Of a stretch of 64,000 nucleotides of DNA, positions 15,883 through 30,100 are shown in pieces. Under the pieces are notes generated by a model. It searched no databases. It saw nothing but the letters and a program-made list of their open reading frames with translations, and was not told where the DNA came from. The position numbers were made by a program, and so were the translations under genes. This stretch comes from Lampris incognitus. Its lineage: Eukaryota; Chordata; Actinopteri; Lampriformes; Lampridae. The stretch is taken from contig NC_079211.1 of assembly GCF_029633865.1 (NCBI RefSeq), forward strand, positions 68,997,462-69,061,461, in the 5' to 3' direction. Positions within the stretch are counted from its first letter, which is position 1. Every line of letters begins with the position of its first letter.

Positions 15883-18800
15883 CAAACTGTAACTCAGTAA
15901 TGAGTGAGCCCTGCACGTGTAACAAAGAGGAACAAACTGTAACTCAGTAATGAGTGAGCCCTGCAGATGTTACAAAGAGGAACAAACTGTAACTCAGTAA
16001 TGAGTGAGCCCTGCAGGTATTACAATGAGGAAGAAACTGTAACTCTGGAATGAAGGAGCCCTGCAAGTGTGACAATGAGTAACAATCTGTAACTCGGTAA
16101 TGAGTGAGTCCTGCAGGTATTACAAAGAGGAACAAACGGTGACTCAGTAATGAGTGAGCCCTGCAGGTGTTAAAATGAGGAACAAACTGTAACTCAGTAA
16201 TGAGTGAGCCCTGCAGGTTTTACAATGAGGAACAAACTGTAACTCTGGAATGAAGGAGCCCTGCAGGTGTTACAATGAGGAACAATCTATAACTTATTAA
16301 TGAGTGAGCCCTGCAGGTGTTACAAAGAGGAACAAACTGTAACTCAGTAATGAGTGAGCCCTGCAGGTATTACAATGAGGAACAATCTATTACTCAGTAA
16401 TGAGTGAGCCCTGCAGGTGTTACAATGAGGAACAAACTGTAACTCAGTAATGAGTGAGCCCTGCAGGTATTACAATGAGGAAGAAACTGTAACTCTGGAA
16501 TGAAGGAGCCCTGCAGGTGTTACAATGAGGAACAAACTGTGACTCTGTAATGAAAAAGCCCTGCAGGTATTACAATGAGGAACAATCTATAATTCAGTAA
16601 TGAGTTAGCCCTGCATGTATCAAATGAGGAACGAACTGTAACTCTGTAATGAGTGAGCCCTGCAGGTGTTACAATGAGGAACAAACTGTGACTCAGTAAT
16701 GAGTGAGCCCTGCAGGTGTTACAAAGAGGAACAAACTGTAACTCAGTAATGAGTGAGCCCTGCAAGGTGTTACAATGAGGAACAAACTGTAACTCAGTAA
16801 TGAGTGAGCCCTGCAGGTATTACAATGAGGAACAAACTGTAACTCTGGAATGAAGGAGCCCTTCGGGTATTACAAAGAGGAACAAACTGTAACTCAGTAA
16901 TGAGTGAGCCCTGCAAGGTGTTACAATGAGGAACAAACTGTAACTCAGTAATGAGTGAGCCCTGCAGATGTTACAAAGAGGAACAAACTGTAACTCAGTA
17001 ATGAGTGAGCCCTGCAGGTATTACAAAGAGGAACAAACTGTGACTCTGTAATGAGTAAGCCCTGCAGGTGTTACAATGAGGAACAAACTGTAACTCAGTA
17101 ATGAGTGAGCCCTGCAGGTATTACAATGAGGAACAAACTGTATCTCTGGAATGGAGCCCTGCAGGTATTACAATGAAGAACAAACTGTAACTCAGTAATG
17201 AGTGAGCCCTGCAGGTTTTACAATGAGGAAGAAACTGTAACTCTGGGATGAAGGAGCCCTGCAGGTGTTACAATGAGGAACAATCTATTACTTATTAATG
17301 AGTGAGCCCTGCAGGTGTTACAAAGAGGAACAAACTGTAACTCAGTAATGAGTGAGCCCTGCAGGTATTACAATGAGGAACAATCTATAATTCAGTAATG
17401 AGATAGCCCTGCATGTATCAAATGAGGAACAAACTGTAACTCTGTAATGAGTTAGCCCTGCAGATTTTACAATGAGGAACAAACTGTAACTCTGGAATGA
17501 AGGAGCCCTGCAGGTGTTACAATGAGGAACAATCTATAACTTAGTAACGAGGGAGACCTGCAGGTGCTACAAAGAGGAACAAACTGTAACTCAGTAATGA
17601 GTGAGCCCTGCAAGGTGTTACAATGAGGAACAAACTGTAACTCAGTAATGAGTGAGCCCTGCAGGTGTTAAAAAGAGGAACAAACTGTAAATCAGTAATG
17701 AGTGAGCCCTGCAAGGTGTTACAATGATGAACAAACTGTAACTCTGGAATGAAGGAGCCCTTCGGGTATTACAATGAGGAACAAACTGTAACTCAGTAAT
17801 GAGTGAGACCTGCAAGGTGTTACAATGAGAAACAAACTGTAACTCAGTAATGAGTGAGCCCTGCAGGTTTTACAATGAGGAAGAAACTGTAACTCTGAAA
17901 TGAAGGAGCCCTGCAGGTGTTACAATGAGGAACAATCTATAACTTAGTAACGAGGGAGCCCTGCAGGTGTTACAAAGAGGAACAAACTGTAACTCAGTAA
18001 TGAGTTAGCCCTGCAAGGTGTTACAATGAAGAACAAACTGTAACTCAGTAATGAGTGAGCCCTGCAGGTATTACAATGAGGAACAAACTGTAACTCTGGA
18101 ATGAAGGAGCCCTTCGGGTATTACAATGAGGAACAAACTGTAACTCAGTAATGAGTGAGCCCTGCAAGGTGTTACAATGAGAAACAAACTGTAACTCAGT
18201 AATGAGTGAGCCCTGCAAGGTGTTACAATGAGGAACAAACTGTAACTCAGTAATGAGTGAGCCCTGCAAGTGTTACAAAGAGGAACAAACTGTAACTATG
18301 TAATGAGTGATTCCTGCAAGGTGTTACAATGAGGAACAAACTGTAACCCTGGAATGAAGGAGCCCTGCAAGTGATACAATGAGGAACAATATATAACTTA
18401 TTAATGAGTGAGCTCTGCAGGTGTTACAAAGAGGAGCAAACTGTAACTCAGTAATGAGTGAGCCCTGCAAGGTATTACAATGAAGAACAAACTGTAACTC
18501 AGTAATGAGTGAGCCCTGCAGGTGTTATAATGAGGAACAAACCGTAACTCAGTAAAGAGTGACCCCTGCAGGTTTTACAATGAGGAACAAACTGTAACTC
18601 TGGAATGAAGGAGCACTGCATGTGTTACAATGAGGAACAATCTATAACTTATTAATGAGTGAGCCCTGCAGGTGTTACAAAGAGGAACAAACTGTAACTC
18701 AGTAATGAGTGAGCCCTGCAAGGTGTTACAATGAGGAACAAACTGTAACTCAGTAATGAGTGAGCCCTGCAGATGTTACAAAGAGGAACAAACTATAACT

Positions 18801-21800
18801 CAGTAATGAGTGAGCCCTGCAGGTATTACAATGAGGAAGAAACTGTAACTCTGGAATGAAGGAGCCCTGCAGGTGTTACAATGAGGAACAATCTGTAACT
18901 CAGTAATGAGTGAGCCCTGCAGGTGTTACAAAAAGAAACAAACGGTAACTCAGTAATGAGTGAGCCCTGCAAGGTGTTGCAATGAGAAACAAACTGTAAA
19001 TCAGTAATGAGTGAGCCCTGCAAGGTGTTACAATGAGGAACAAACTGTAACTCTGGAATGGAGCACTGCAGGTATTACAATGAAGAACAAACTGTAACTC
19101 AGTAATGAGTGAGCCCTGCAGGTGTTACAATGAGGAACAAACCGTAACTCAGTAATGAGTGACCGCTGCAGGTTTTACAATGAGGAAGAAACTGTAACTC
19201 TGGAATGAAGGAGCCCTGCAGATGTTACAATGAGGAACAATCTGTAACTCAGTAATGAGTTAGCCCTGCATATGTTACAAAGAGGAACAAACTATAACTC
19301 AGTAATGAGTGAGCCCTGCAGGTTATACAATAAAGAAGAAACTGTAACACTGGAATGAAGGAGCCCTGCAAGTGATACAATGAGTAACAGTCTGTAACTC
19401 AGTAATGAGTGAGCCCTGCAGGTATTACAAAGAGTAACAAACTGTAACTCTGGAATGGAGCCCTGCAGGTATTATAATGAAGAACAAACTGTAACTCAGT
19501 AATGAGTGAGCCCTGCAGGTGTTATAATGAGGAACAAACCGTAACTCAGTAAAGAGTGACCCCTGCAGGTTTTACAATGAGGAACAAACTGTAACTCTGG
19601 AATGAAGGAGCACTGCATGTGTTACAATGAGGAACAATCTATAACTTATTAATGAGTGAGCCCTGCAGGTGTTACAAAGAGGAACAAACTGTAACTCAGT
19701 AATGAGTGAGCCCTGCAAGGTGTTACAATGAGGAACAAACTGTAACTCAGTAATGAGTGAGCCCTGCAGATGTTACAAAGAGGAACAAACTATAACTCAG
19801 TAATGAGTGAGCCCTGCAGGTATTACAATGAGGAAGAAACTGTAACTCTGGAATGAAGGAGCCCTGCAGGTGTTACAATGAGGAACAATCTGTAACTCAG
19901 TAATGAGTGAGCCCTGCAGGTGTTACAAAGAGGAAGAAACTGTGACTCTGTAATGAAAAAGCCTTACAGGGATTACAATGAGGAACAAACTGTAACTCTG
20001 GAATGGAAGAGCCCTTCGGGTATTACAATGAGGAACAAACTGTAACTCAGTAATGAGTGAGCCCTGCAAGGTGTTACAATGAGAAACAAACGGTAACTCA
20101 GTAATGAGTGACCCCTGCAGGTTTTACAATGAGGAACAAACTGTAACTCTGGAATGAAGGAGCCCTGCAGGTGTTACAATGAGGAACAATCTATATCTCA
20201 GTAATGAGTGAGCCCTGCAGGTGTTACAAAGAGGAACAAACTGTGACTCTGTAATGAAAGAGCCCTGCAGGTATTACAATGAGAAACAATCTATAATTCA
20301 GTAATGCGTGAGCCCTGCATGTATCAAATGAGGAACAAACTGTAACTCTGTAATGAGTGAGCCCTGCAGGTTTTACAATGAGGAACAAACTGTAACTCAG
20401 TAATGAGTGAGCCCTGCAAGGTGTTACAATGAGGAACAAACTGTAACTCAATAATGAGTGAGCCCTGCAGGTATTACAATGAGGAACAAACTGTAACTCA
20501 GTAATGAGTGAGCCCTGCAGGTGTTACAATGAGGAACAAACTGTAACTCTGGAATGAAGGAGCACTGCATGTGTTACATTGAGGAACAATCTATAAATTA
20601 TTAATGAGTGAGCCCTGCAGGTGTTACAAAGAGGAACAAACTGTAACTCAGTAATGAGTGGGCCCTGCAAGTTTTACAATGAGGAACAAACTGTAACTCA
20701 GTAATGAGTGAGCCCTGCAGATGTTACAAAGAGGAACAAACTATAACTCAGAAATGAGTGAGCCCTGCAGGTATTACAATGAGGAAGAAACTGTAACTCT
20801 GAAATGAAGGAGCCCTGCAGGTGTTACAATGAGGAACAATCTCTAACTCAGTAATGAGTGAACCCTGCAGGTGTTACAAAGAGGAACAAACTGTGACTCT
20901 GTAATGAAAGAGCCTTGCAGGGATTACAATGAGGAACAAACTGTAACTGTGGAATGGAAGAGCCCTTCGGGTATTACAATGAGGAACAAACTGTAACTCA
21001 GTAATGAGTGAGCCCTGCAAGATGTTACAATGAGAAACCAACGGTAACTCAGTAATGAGTGAGCCCTGCAAGGTGTTACAATGAGGAACAATCTGTAACT
21101 CAGTAATGAGTGAGCCCTGCAGGTATTACAATGAGGAACAAACTGTAACTCTGGAATGTAGCCCTGCAGGTATTACAATGAAGAACAAACCGTAACTCAG
21201 TAATGAGTGACCCCTGCAGGTTTTACAATGAGGAACAAACTGTAACTCTGGAATGAAGGAGCCCTGCAAGATGTTACAATGAGGAACAATCTATAACTTA
21301 TTAATGAGTGAGCTCTGCAGGTGTTACAAAGAGGAGCAAACTGTAACTCAGTAATGAGTGAGCCCTGCAAGGTGTTACAATGAAGAACAAACTGTAACTC
21401 AGTAATGAGTGAGCCCTGCAGGTGTTACAATGAGGAACAAACCGTAACTCAGTAATGAGTGACCCCTGCAGGTTTTACAATGAGGAACAAACTGTAACTC
21501 TGGAATGAAGGAGCCCTGCAAGTGTTACAATGAGGAACAATCTATAACTTATTAATGAGTGAGCCCTGCAGGTGTTACAAAGAGGAACAAACTTTAACTC
21601 CGTAATGAGTGAGCCCTGCAGGTATTTCAATGAGGAACAAAGTGTAACTCTGGAATGGAAGAGCCCTTCGGGTATTACAAAAAGGAACAAACTGTAACTC
21701 AGTAAGGAGTGAGTCCTGCAAGGTGCTAAAATGAGAAACAAAATGTAACTCAGTAAGGAGTGAGTCCTGCAAGGTGCTACAATGAGAAACAAACTGTAAA

Positions 21801-24160
21801 TCAGTAATGAGTGAGCCCTGCAAGGTGTTACAATGAGGAACAATCTGTAACTCAGTAATGAGTGAGCCCTGCAGGTATTACAATGAGGAACAAACTGTAA
21901 CTCTGGAATGGAGCCCTGCAGGTATTACAATGAAGAACAAACTGTAACTTATTAATGAGTGAGCCCTGCAGGTGTTACAATGAGGAACAAACCGTAACTC
22001 AGTAATGAGTGATCCCTGCAGGTTTTACAATGAGGAACAAACTGTAACTCTGGAATGAAGGAGGCCTGCAAGTGTTACAATGAGGAACAATCTATAACTT
22101 ATTAATGAGTGAGCCCGGCAGGTGTTACAAAGAGGAACAAACTGTAACTCAGTAATGAGTGAGCCCTGCAAGGTGTTACAATGAGGAACAAACTGTAACT
22201 CAGTAATGAGTGAGCCCTGCAGGTGTTACAATGAGGAACAAACTGTAACTCTGGAATGAAGCAGCCCTGCAGGTGTTACAATGAGGAACAAACCGTAACT
22301 CAGTAATGAGTGACCCCTGCAGGTTTTACAATGAGGAACAAACTGTAACTCTGGAATGAAGGAGCCCTGCAAGTGTTACAATGAGGAACAATCTATAACT
22401 TATTAATGAGTGAGCCCTGCAGGTGTTACAAAGAGGAACAAACTGTAACTCAGTAATGAGTGAGCCCTGCAAGGTGTTACAATGAGGAACAAACTGTAAC
22501 TCAATAATGAGTGAGCCCTGCAGGTATTACAATGAGGAACAAACTGTAACTCTGGAATGGAAGAGCCCTTCGGGTATTACAATGAGGAACAATCTGTAAC
22601 TCAGTAATGAGTGAGCCCTGCAAGGTGTTACAATGAGAAACAAACGGTAACTCAGTAGTGAGTGAGCCCTGCAAGGTGTTACAATGAGAAACAAACTGTA
22701 ACTCAGTAATGAGTGAGCCCTGCAAGGTGTTACAATGAGGAACAAACTGTAACTCTGGAATGGAGCCCTGCAGGTATTACAATGAAGAACAAACTGTAAC
22801 TCAGTAATGAGTGAGCCCTGCAGGTGTTACAATGAGGAACAAACCGTAACTCAGTAATGAGTGACTGCTGCAGGTTTTACAATGAGGAAGAAACTGTAAC
22901 TCTGGAATGGAGGAGCCCTGCAAGTGTTACAATGAGGAACAATCTGTAACTCAGTAATGAGTGAGCCCTGCATATGTTACAAAGAGGAACAAACTATAAC
23001 TCAGTAATGAGTGAGCCCTGCAGGTTATACAATAAAGAAGAAACTGTAACACTGGAATGAAGGAGCCCTGCAAGTGATACAATGAGTAACAATCTGTAAC
23101 TCAGTAATGAGTGAGCCCTGCAGGTATTACAAAGAGGAACAAACTGTAACTCTGGAATGGAGCCCTGCAGGTATTACAATGAAGAACAAACTGTAACTCA
23201 GTAATGAGTGAGCCCTGCAGGTGTTAAAATGAGGAACAAACCGTAACTCAGTAAAGAGTGACCCCTGCAGGTTTTACAATGAGGAACAAACTGTAACTCT
23301 GGAATGAAGGAGCACTGCATGTGTTACAATGAGGAACAATCTATAACTTATTACTGAGTGAGCCCTGCAGGTGTTACAAAGAGGAACAAACTGTAACTCA
23401 GTAATGAGTGAGCCCTGCAAGGTGTTACAATGAGGAACAAACTGTAACTCAGTAATGAGTGAGCCCTGCAGATGTTACAAAGAGGAACAAACTATAACTC
23501 AGTAATGAGTGAGCCCTGCAGGTATTACAATGAGGAAGAAACTGTAACTCTGGAATGAAGGAGCCCTGCAGGTATTACAATGAGGAACAATCTGTAACTC
23601 AGTAATGAGTGAGCCCTGCAGGTGTTACAAAGAGGAACAAACTGTGACTCTGTAATGAAAGAGCCTTGCAGGGATTACAATGAGGAACAAACTGTAACTG
23701 TGGAATGGAAGAGCCCTTCGGGTATTACAATGAGGAACAAACTGTAACTCAGTAATGAGTGAGCCCTGCAAGGTGTTACAATGAGAAACCAACGGTAACT
23801 CAGTAATGAGTGAGCCCTGCAAGGTATTGCAATGAGGAACAATCTGTAACTCAGTAATGAGTGAGCCCTGCAGGTATTACAATGAGGAACAAACTGTAAC
23901 TCTGGAATGGAGCCCTGCAGGTATTACAATGAAGAACAAACTGTAACTCAGTAATGAGTGAGCCCTGCAGGTGTTACAATGAGGAACAAACCGTAACTCA
24001 GTAATGAGTGACCCCTGCAGGTTTTACAATGAGGAACAAACTGTAACCCTGGAATGAAGGATCCCTGCAAGTGTTACAATGAGGAACAATCTATAACTTA
24101 TTAATGAGTGAGCTCTGCAGGTGTTACAAAGAGGAGCAAACTGTAACTCAGTAATGAGTG
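15882..24160. repeat. Satellite segment 1: diverged edge, weak higher-order structure
   Basis: Neighbouring monomers carry many private changes and small indels. The 49-bp marker variant occurs only at 16614, 17412 and 20318, at irregular spacings (798 and 2,906 bp, then 4,453 to the next). Confidence 0.8.
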
Positions 24161-24163
24161 AGC

Positions 24164-27100
24164 CCTGCAAGGTGTTACAATGAAGAACAAACTGTAACTC
24201 AGTAATGAGTGAGCCCTGCAGGTGTTACAATGAGGAACAAACAGTAAATCAGTAATGAGTGACCCCTGCAGGTTTTACAATGAGGAACAAACTGTAACTC
24301 TGGAATGAAGGAGCCCTGCAAGTGTTACAATGAGGAACAATCTATAACTTATTAATGAGTGAGCCCTGCAGGGATTACAATGAGGAACAAACTGTAACTG
24401 TGGAATGGAAGAGCCCTTCGGGTATTACAATGAGGAACAAACTGTAACTCAGTAATGAGTGAGCCCTGCAAGGTGTTACAATGAGAAACAAACGGTAACT
24501 CAGTAATGAGTGAGCCCTGCAAGGTGTTACAATGAGGAACAAACTGTAACTCAGTATTGAGTGAGCCCTGCAGGTGTTACAATGAGGAACAAAATGTAAC
24601 TCTGGAATGAAGGAGCCCTGCAGGTGTTACAATGAGGAACAATCTATAACTCAGTAATGAGTGAGCCCTGCAGGTGTTACAAAGAGGAACAAACTGTGAA
24701 TCTGTAATGAAAGAGCCCTGCAGGTATTACAATGAGGAACAATCTATAATTCAGTAATGCGTGAGCCCTGCATGTATCAAATGAGGAACAAACTGTAACT
24801 CTGTAATGAGTGAGCCCTGCAGGTTTTACAATGAGGAACAAACTGTAACTCAGTAATGAGTGAGCCCTGCAAGGTGTTACAATGAGGAACAAACTGTAAC
24901 TCAATAATGAGTGAGCCCTGCAGGTATTGCAAAGAGGAACAAACTGTAACTCTGGAATGGAAGAGCCCTTCGGGTATTACAATGAGGAACAAACTGTAAC
25001 TCAGTAATGAGTGAGCCCTGCAAGGTGTTACAATGAGAAACAAACGGTAACTCAGTAATGAGTGAGCCCTGCAAGGTGTTGCAATGAGAAACAAACTGTA
25101 AATCAGTAATGAGTGAGCCCTGCAAGGTGTTACAATGGGGAACAAACTGTAACTCTGGAATGGAGCACTGCAGGTATTACAATGAAGAACAAACTGTAAC
25201 TCAGTAATGAGTGAGCCCTGCAGGTGTTACAATGAGGAACAAACCGTAACTCAGTAATGAGTGACCGCTGCAGGTTTTACAATGAGGAAGAAACTGTAAC
25301 TCTGGAATGAAGGAGCCCTGCAAGTTTTACAATGAGGAACAATCTGTAACTCAGTAATGAGTGAGCCCTGCATATGTTACAAAGAGGAACAAACTATAAC
25401 TCAGTAATGAGTGAGCCCTGCAGGTTATACAATAAAGAAGAAACTGTAACACTGGAATGAAGGAGCCCTGCAAGTGATACAATGAGTAACAATCTGTAAC
25501 TCAGTAATGAGTGAGCCCTGCAGGTATTACAAAGAGTAACAAACTGTAACTCTGGAATGGAGCCCTGCAGGTATTACAATGAAGAACAAACTGTAACTCA
25601 GTAATGAGTGAGCCCTGCAGGTGTTAAAATGAGGAACAAACCGTAACTCAGTAAAGAGTGACCCCTGCAGGTTTTTTAAAATGAGGAACAAACTGTAACT
25701 CTGGAATGAAGGAGCACTGCATGTGTTACAATGAGGAACAATCTATAACTTATTAATGAGTGAGCCCTGCAGGTGTTACAAAGAGGAACAAACTGTAACT
25801 CAGTAATGAGTGAGCCCTGCAAGGTGTTACAATGAGGAACAAACTGTAACTCAGTAATGAGTGAGCCCTGCAGATGTTACAAAGAGGAACAAACTATAAC
25901 TCAGTAATGAGTGAGCCCTGCAGGTATTACAATGAGGAAGAAATTGTAACTCTGGAATGAAGGAGCCCTGCAGGTGTTACAATGAGGAACAATCTGTAAC
26001 TCAGTAATGAGTGAGCCCTGCAGGTGTTACAAAGAGGAACAAACTGTGACTCTGTAATGAAAGAGCCTTGCAGGATTTACAATGAGGAACAAACTGTAAC
26101 TGTGGAATGGAAGAGCCCTTCGGGTATTACAATGAGGAACAAACTATAACTCAGTAATGAGTGAGCCCTGCAGGTTATACAATAAAGAAGAAACTGTAAC
26201 ACTGGAATGAAGGAGCCCTGCAAGTGATACAATGAGTAACAATCTGTAACTCAGTAATGAGTGAGCCCTGCAGGTATTACAAAGAGGAACAAACTGTAAC
26301 TCTGGAATGGAGCCCTGCAGGTATTACAATAAAGAACAAACTGTAACTCAGTAATGAGTGAGCCCTGCAGTTGTTAAAATGAGGAACAAACCGTAACTCA
26401 GTAATGAGTGACCCCTGCAGGTTTTACAATGAGGAACAAACTGTAACTCTGGAATGAAGGAGCACTGCATGTGTTACAATGAGGAACAATCTATAACTTA
26501 TTAATGAGTGAGCCCTGCAGGTGTTACAAAGAGGAACAAACTGTAACTCAGTAATGAGTGAGCCCTGCAAGGTGTTACAATGAGGAACAAACTGTAACTC
26601 AGTAATGAGTGAGCCCTGCAGATGTTACAAAGAGGAACAAACTATAACTCAGTAATGAGTGAGCCCTGCAAGGTGTTACAATGAAGAACAAACTGTAACT
26701 CAGTAATGAGTGAGCCCTGCAGGTGTTACAATGAGGAACAAACAGTAAATCAGTAATGAGTGACCCCTGCAGGTTTTACAATGAGGAACAAACTGTAACT
26801 CTGGAATGAAGGAGCCCTGCAAGTGTTACAATGAGGAACAATCTATAACTTATTAATGAGTGAGCCCTGCAGGGATTACAATGAGGAACAAACTGTAACT
26901 GTGGAATGGAAGAGCCCTTCGGGTATTACAATGAGGAACAAACTGTAACTCAGTAATGAGTGAGCCCTGCAAGGTGTTACAATGAGAAACAAACGGTAAC
27001 TCAGTAATGAGTGAGCCCTGCAAGGTGTTACAATGAGGAACAAACTGTAACTCAGTATTGAGTGAGCCCTGCAGGTGTTACAATGAGGAACAAAATGTAA

Positions 27101-30100
27101 CTCTGGAATGAAGGAGCCCTGCAGGTGTTACAATGAGGAACAATCTATAACTCAGTAATGAGTGAGCCCTGCAGGTGTTACAAAGAGGAACAAACTGTGA
27201 ATCTGTAATGAAAGAGCCCTGCAGGTATTACAATGAGGAACAATCTATAATTCAGTAATGCGTGAGCCCTGCATGTATCAAATGAGGAACAAACTGTAAC
27301 TCTGTAATGAGTGAGCCCTGCAGGTTTTACAATGAGGAACAAACTGTAACTCAGTAATGAGTGAGCCCTGCAAGGTGTTACAATGAGGAACAAACTGTAA
27401 CTCAATAATGAGTGAGCCCTGCAGGTATTGCAAAGAGGAACAAACTGTAACTCTGGAATGGAAGAGCCCTTCGGGTATTACAATGAGGAACAAACTGTAA
27501 CTCAGTAATGAGTGAGCCCTGCAAGGTGTTACAATGAGAAACAAACGGTAACTCAGTAATGAGTGAGCCCTGCAAGGTGTTGCAATGAGAAACAAACTGT
27601 AAATCAGTAATGAGTGAGCCCTGCAAGGTGTTACAATGAGGAACAAACTGTAACTCTGGAATGGAGCACTGCAGGTATTACAATGAAGAACAAACTGTAA
27701 CTCAGTAATGAGTGAGCCCTGCAGGTGTTACAATGAGGAACAAACCGTAACTCAGTAATGAGTGACCGCTGCAGGTTTTACAATGAGGAAGAAACTGTAA
27801 CTCTGGAATGAAGGAGCCCTGCAAGTTTTACAATGAGGAACAATCTGTAACTCAGTAATGAGTGAGCCCTGCATATGTTACAAAGAGGAACAAACTATAA
27901 CTCAGTAATGAGTGAGCCCTGCAGGTTATACAATAAAGAAGAAACTGTAACACTGGAATGAAGGAGCCCTGCAAGTGATACAATGAGTAACAATCTGTAA
28001 CTCAGTAATGAGTGAGCCCTGCAGGTATTACAAAGAGTAACAAACTGTAACTCTGGAATGGAGCCCTGCAGGTATTACAATGAAGAACAAACTGTAACTC
28101 AGTAATGAGTGAGCCCTGCAGGTGTTAAAATGAGGAACAAACCGTAACTCAGTAAAGAGTGACCCCTGCAGGTTTTTTAAAATGAGGAACAAACTGTAAC
28201 TCTGGAATGAAGGAGCACTGCATGTGTTACAATGAGGAACAATCTATAACTTATTAATGAGTGAGCCCTGCAGGTGTTACAAAGAGGAACAAACTGTAAC
28301 TCAGTAATGAGTGAGCCCTGCAAGGTGTTACAATGAGGAACAAACTGTAACTCAGTAATGAGTGAGCCCTGCAGATGTTACAAAGAGGAACAAACTATAA
28401 CTCAGTAATGAGTGAGCCCTGCAGGTATTACAATGAGGAAGAAATTGTAACTCTGGAATGAAGGAGCCCTGCAGGTGTTACAATGAGGAACAATCTGTAA
28501 CTCAGTAATGAGTGAGCCCTGCAGGTGTTACAAAGAGGAACAAACTGTGACTCTGTAATGAAAGAGCCTTGCAGGATTTACAATGAGGAACAAACTGTAA
28601 CTGTGGAATGGAAGAGCCCTTCGGGTATTACAATGAGGAACAAACTATAACTCAGTAATGAGTGAGCCCTGCAGGTTATACAATAAAGAAGAAACTGTAA
28701 CACTGGAATGAAGGAGCCCTGCAAGTGATACAATGAGTAACAATCTGTAACTCAGTAATGAGTGAGCCCTGCAGGTATTACAAAGAGGAACAAACTGTAA
28801 CTCTGGAATGGAGCCCTGCAGGTATTACAATAAAGAACAAACTGTAACTCAGTAATGAGTGAGCCCTGCAGTTGTTAAAATGAGGAACAAACCGTAACTC
28901 AGTAATGAGTGACCCCTGCAGGTTTTACAATGAGGAACAAACTGTAACTCTGGAATGAAGGAGCACTGCATGTGTTACAATGAGGAACAATCTATAACTT
29001 ATTAATGAGTGAGCCCTGCAGGTGTTACAAAGAGGAACAAACTGTAACTCAGTAATGAGTGAGCCCTGCAAGGTGTTACAATGAGGAACAAACTGTAACT
29101 CAGTAATGAGTGAGCCCTGCAGATGTTACAAAGAGGAACAAACTATAACTCAGTAATGAGTGAGCCCTGCAGGTATTACAATGAGGAAGAAACTGTAACT
29201 CTGGAATGAAGGAGCCCTGCAGGTGTTACAATGAGGAACAATCTGTAACTCAGTAATGAGTGAGCCCTGCAGGTGTTACAAAGAGGAACAAACTGTGACT
29301 CTGTAATGAAAGAGCCTTGCAGGGATTACAATGAGGAACAAACTGTAACTGTGGAATGGAAGAGCCCTTCGGGTATTACAATGAGGAACAAACTGTAACT
29401 CAGTAATGAGTGAGCCCTGCAAGGTGTTACAATGAGAAACAAACGGTAACTCAGTAATGAGTGAGCCCTGCAAGGTGTTACAATGAGGAACAAACCGTAA
29501 CTCAGTAATGAGTGACCCCTGCAGGTTTTACAATGAGGAACAAACTGTAACCCTGGAATGAAGGAGCCCTGCAAGTGTTACAATGAGGAACAATCTATAA
29601 CTTATTAATGAGTGAGCTCTGCAGGTGTTACAAAGAGGAACAAACTGTGACTCTGTAATGAAAGAGCCTTGCAGGGATTACAATGAGGAACAAACTGTAA
29701 CTGTGGAATGGAAGAGCCCTTCGGGTATTACAATGAGGAACAAACTGTAACTCAGTAATGAGTGAGCCCTGCAAGGTGTTACAATGAGAAACAAACGGTA
29801 ACTCAGTAATGAGTGAGCCCTGCAAGGTATTGCAATGAGGAACAATCTGTAACTCAGTAATGAGTGAGCCCTGCAGGTATTACAATGAGGAACAAACTGT
29901 AACTCTGGAATGGAGCCCTGCAGGTATTACAATGAAGAACAAACTGTAACTCAGTAATGAGTGAGCCCTGCAGGTGTTACAATGAGGAACAAACCGTAAC
30001 TCAGTAATGAGTGACCCCTGCAGGTTTTACAATGAGGAACAAACTGTAACCCTGGAATGAAGGATCCCTGCAAGTGTTACAATGAGGAACAATCTATAAC

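Noticed and set aside
11471..16200. Common origin of the 38/39-bp and 50-bp repeats
   Set aside because: Both contain ACTNAG and AGCC words, but no longer alignment holds and unit lengths differ.
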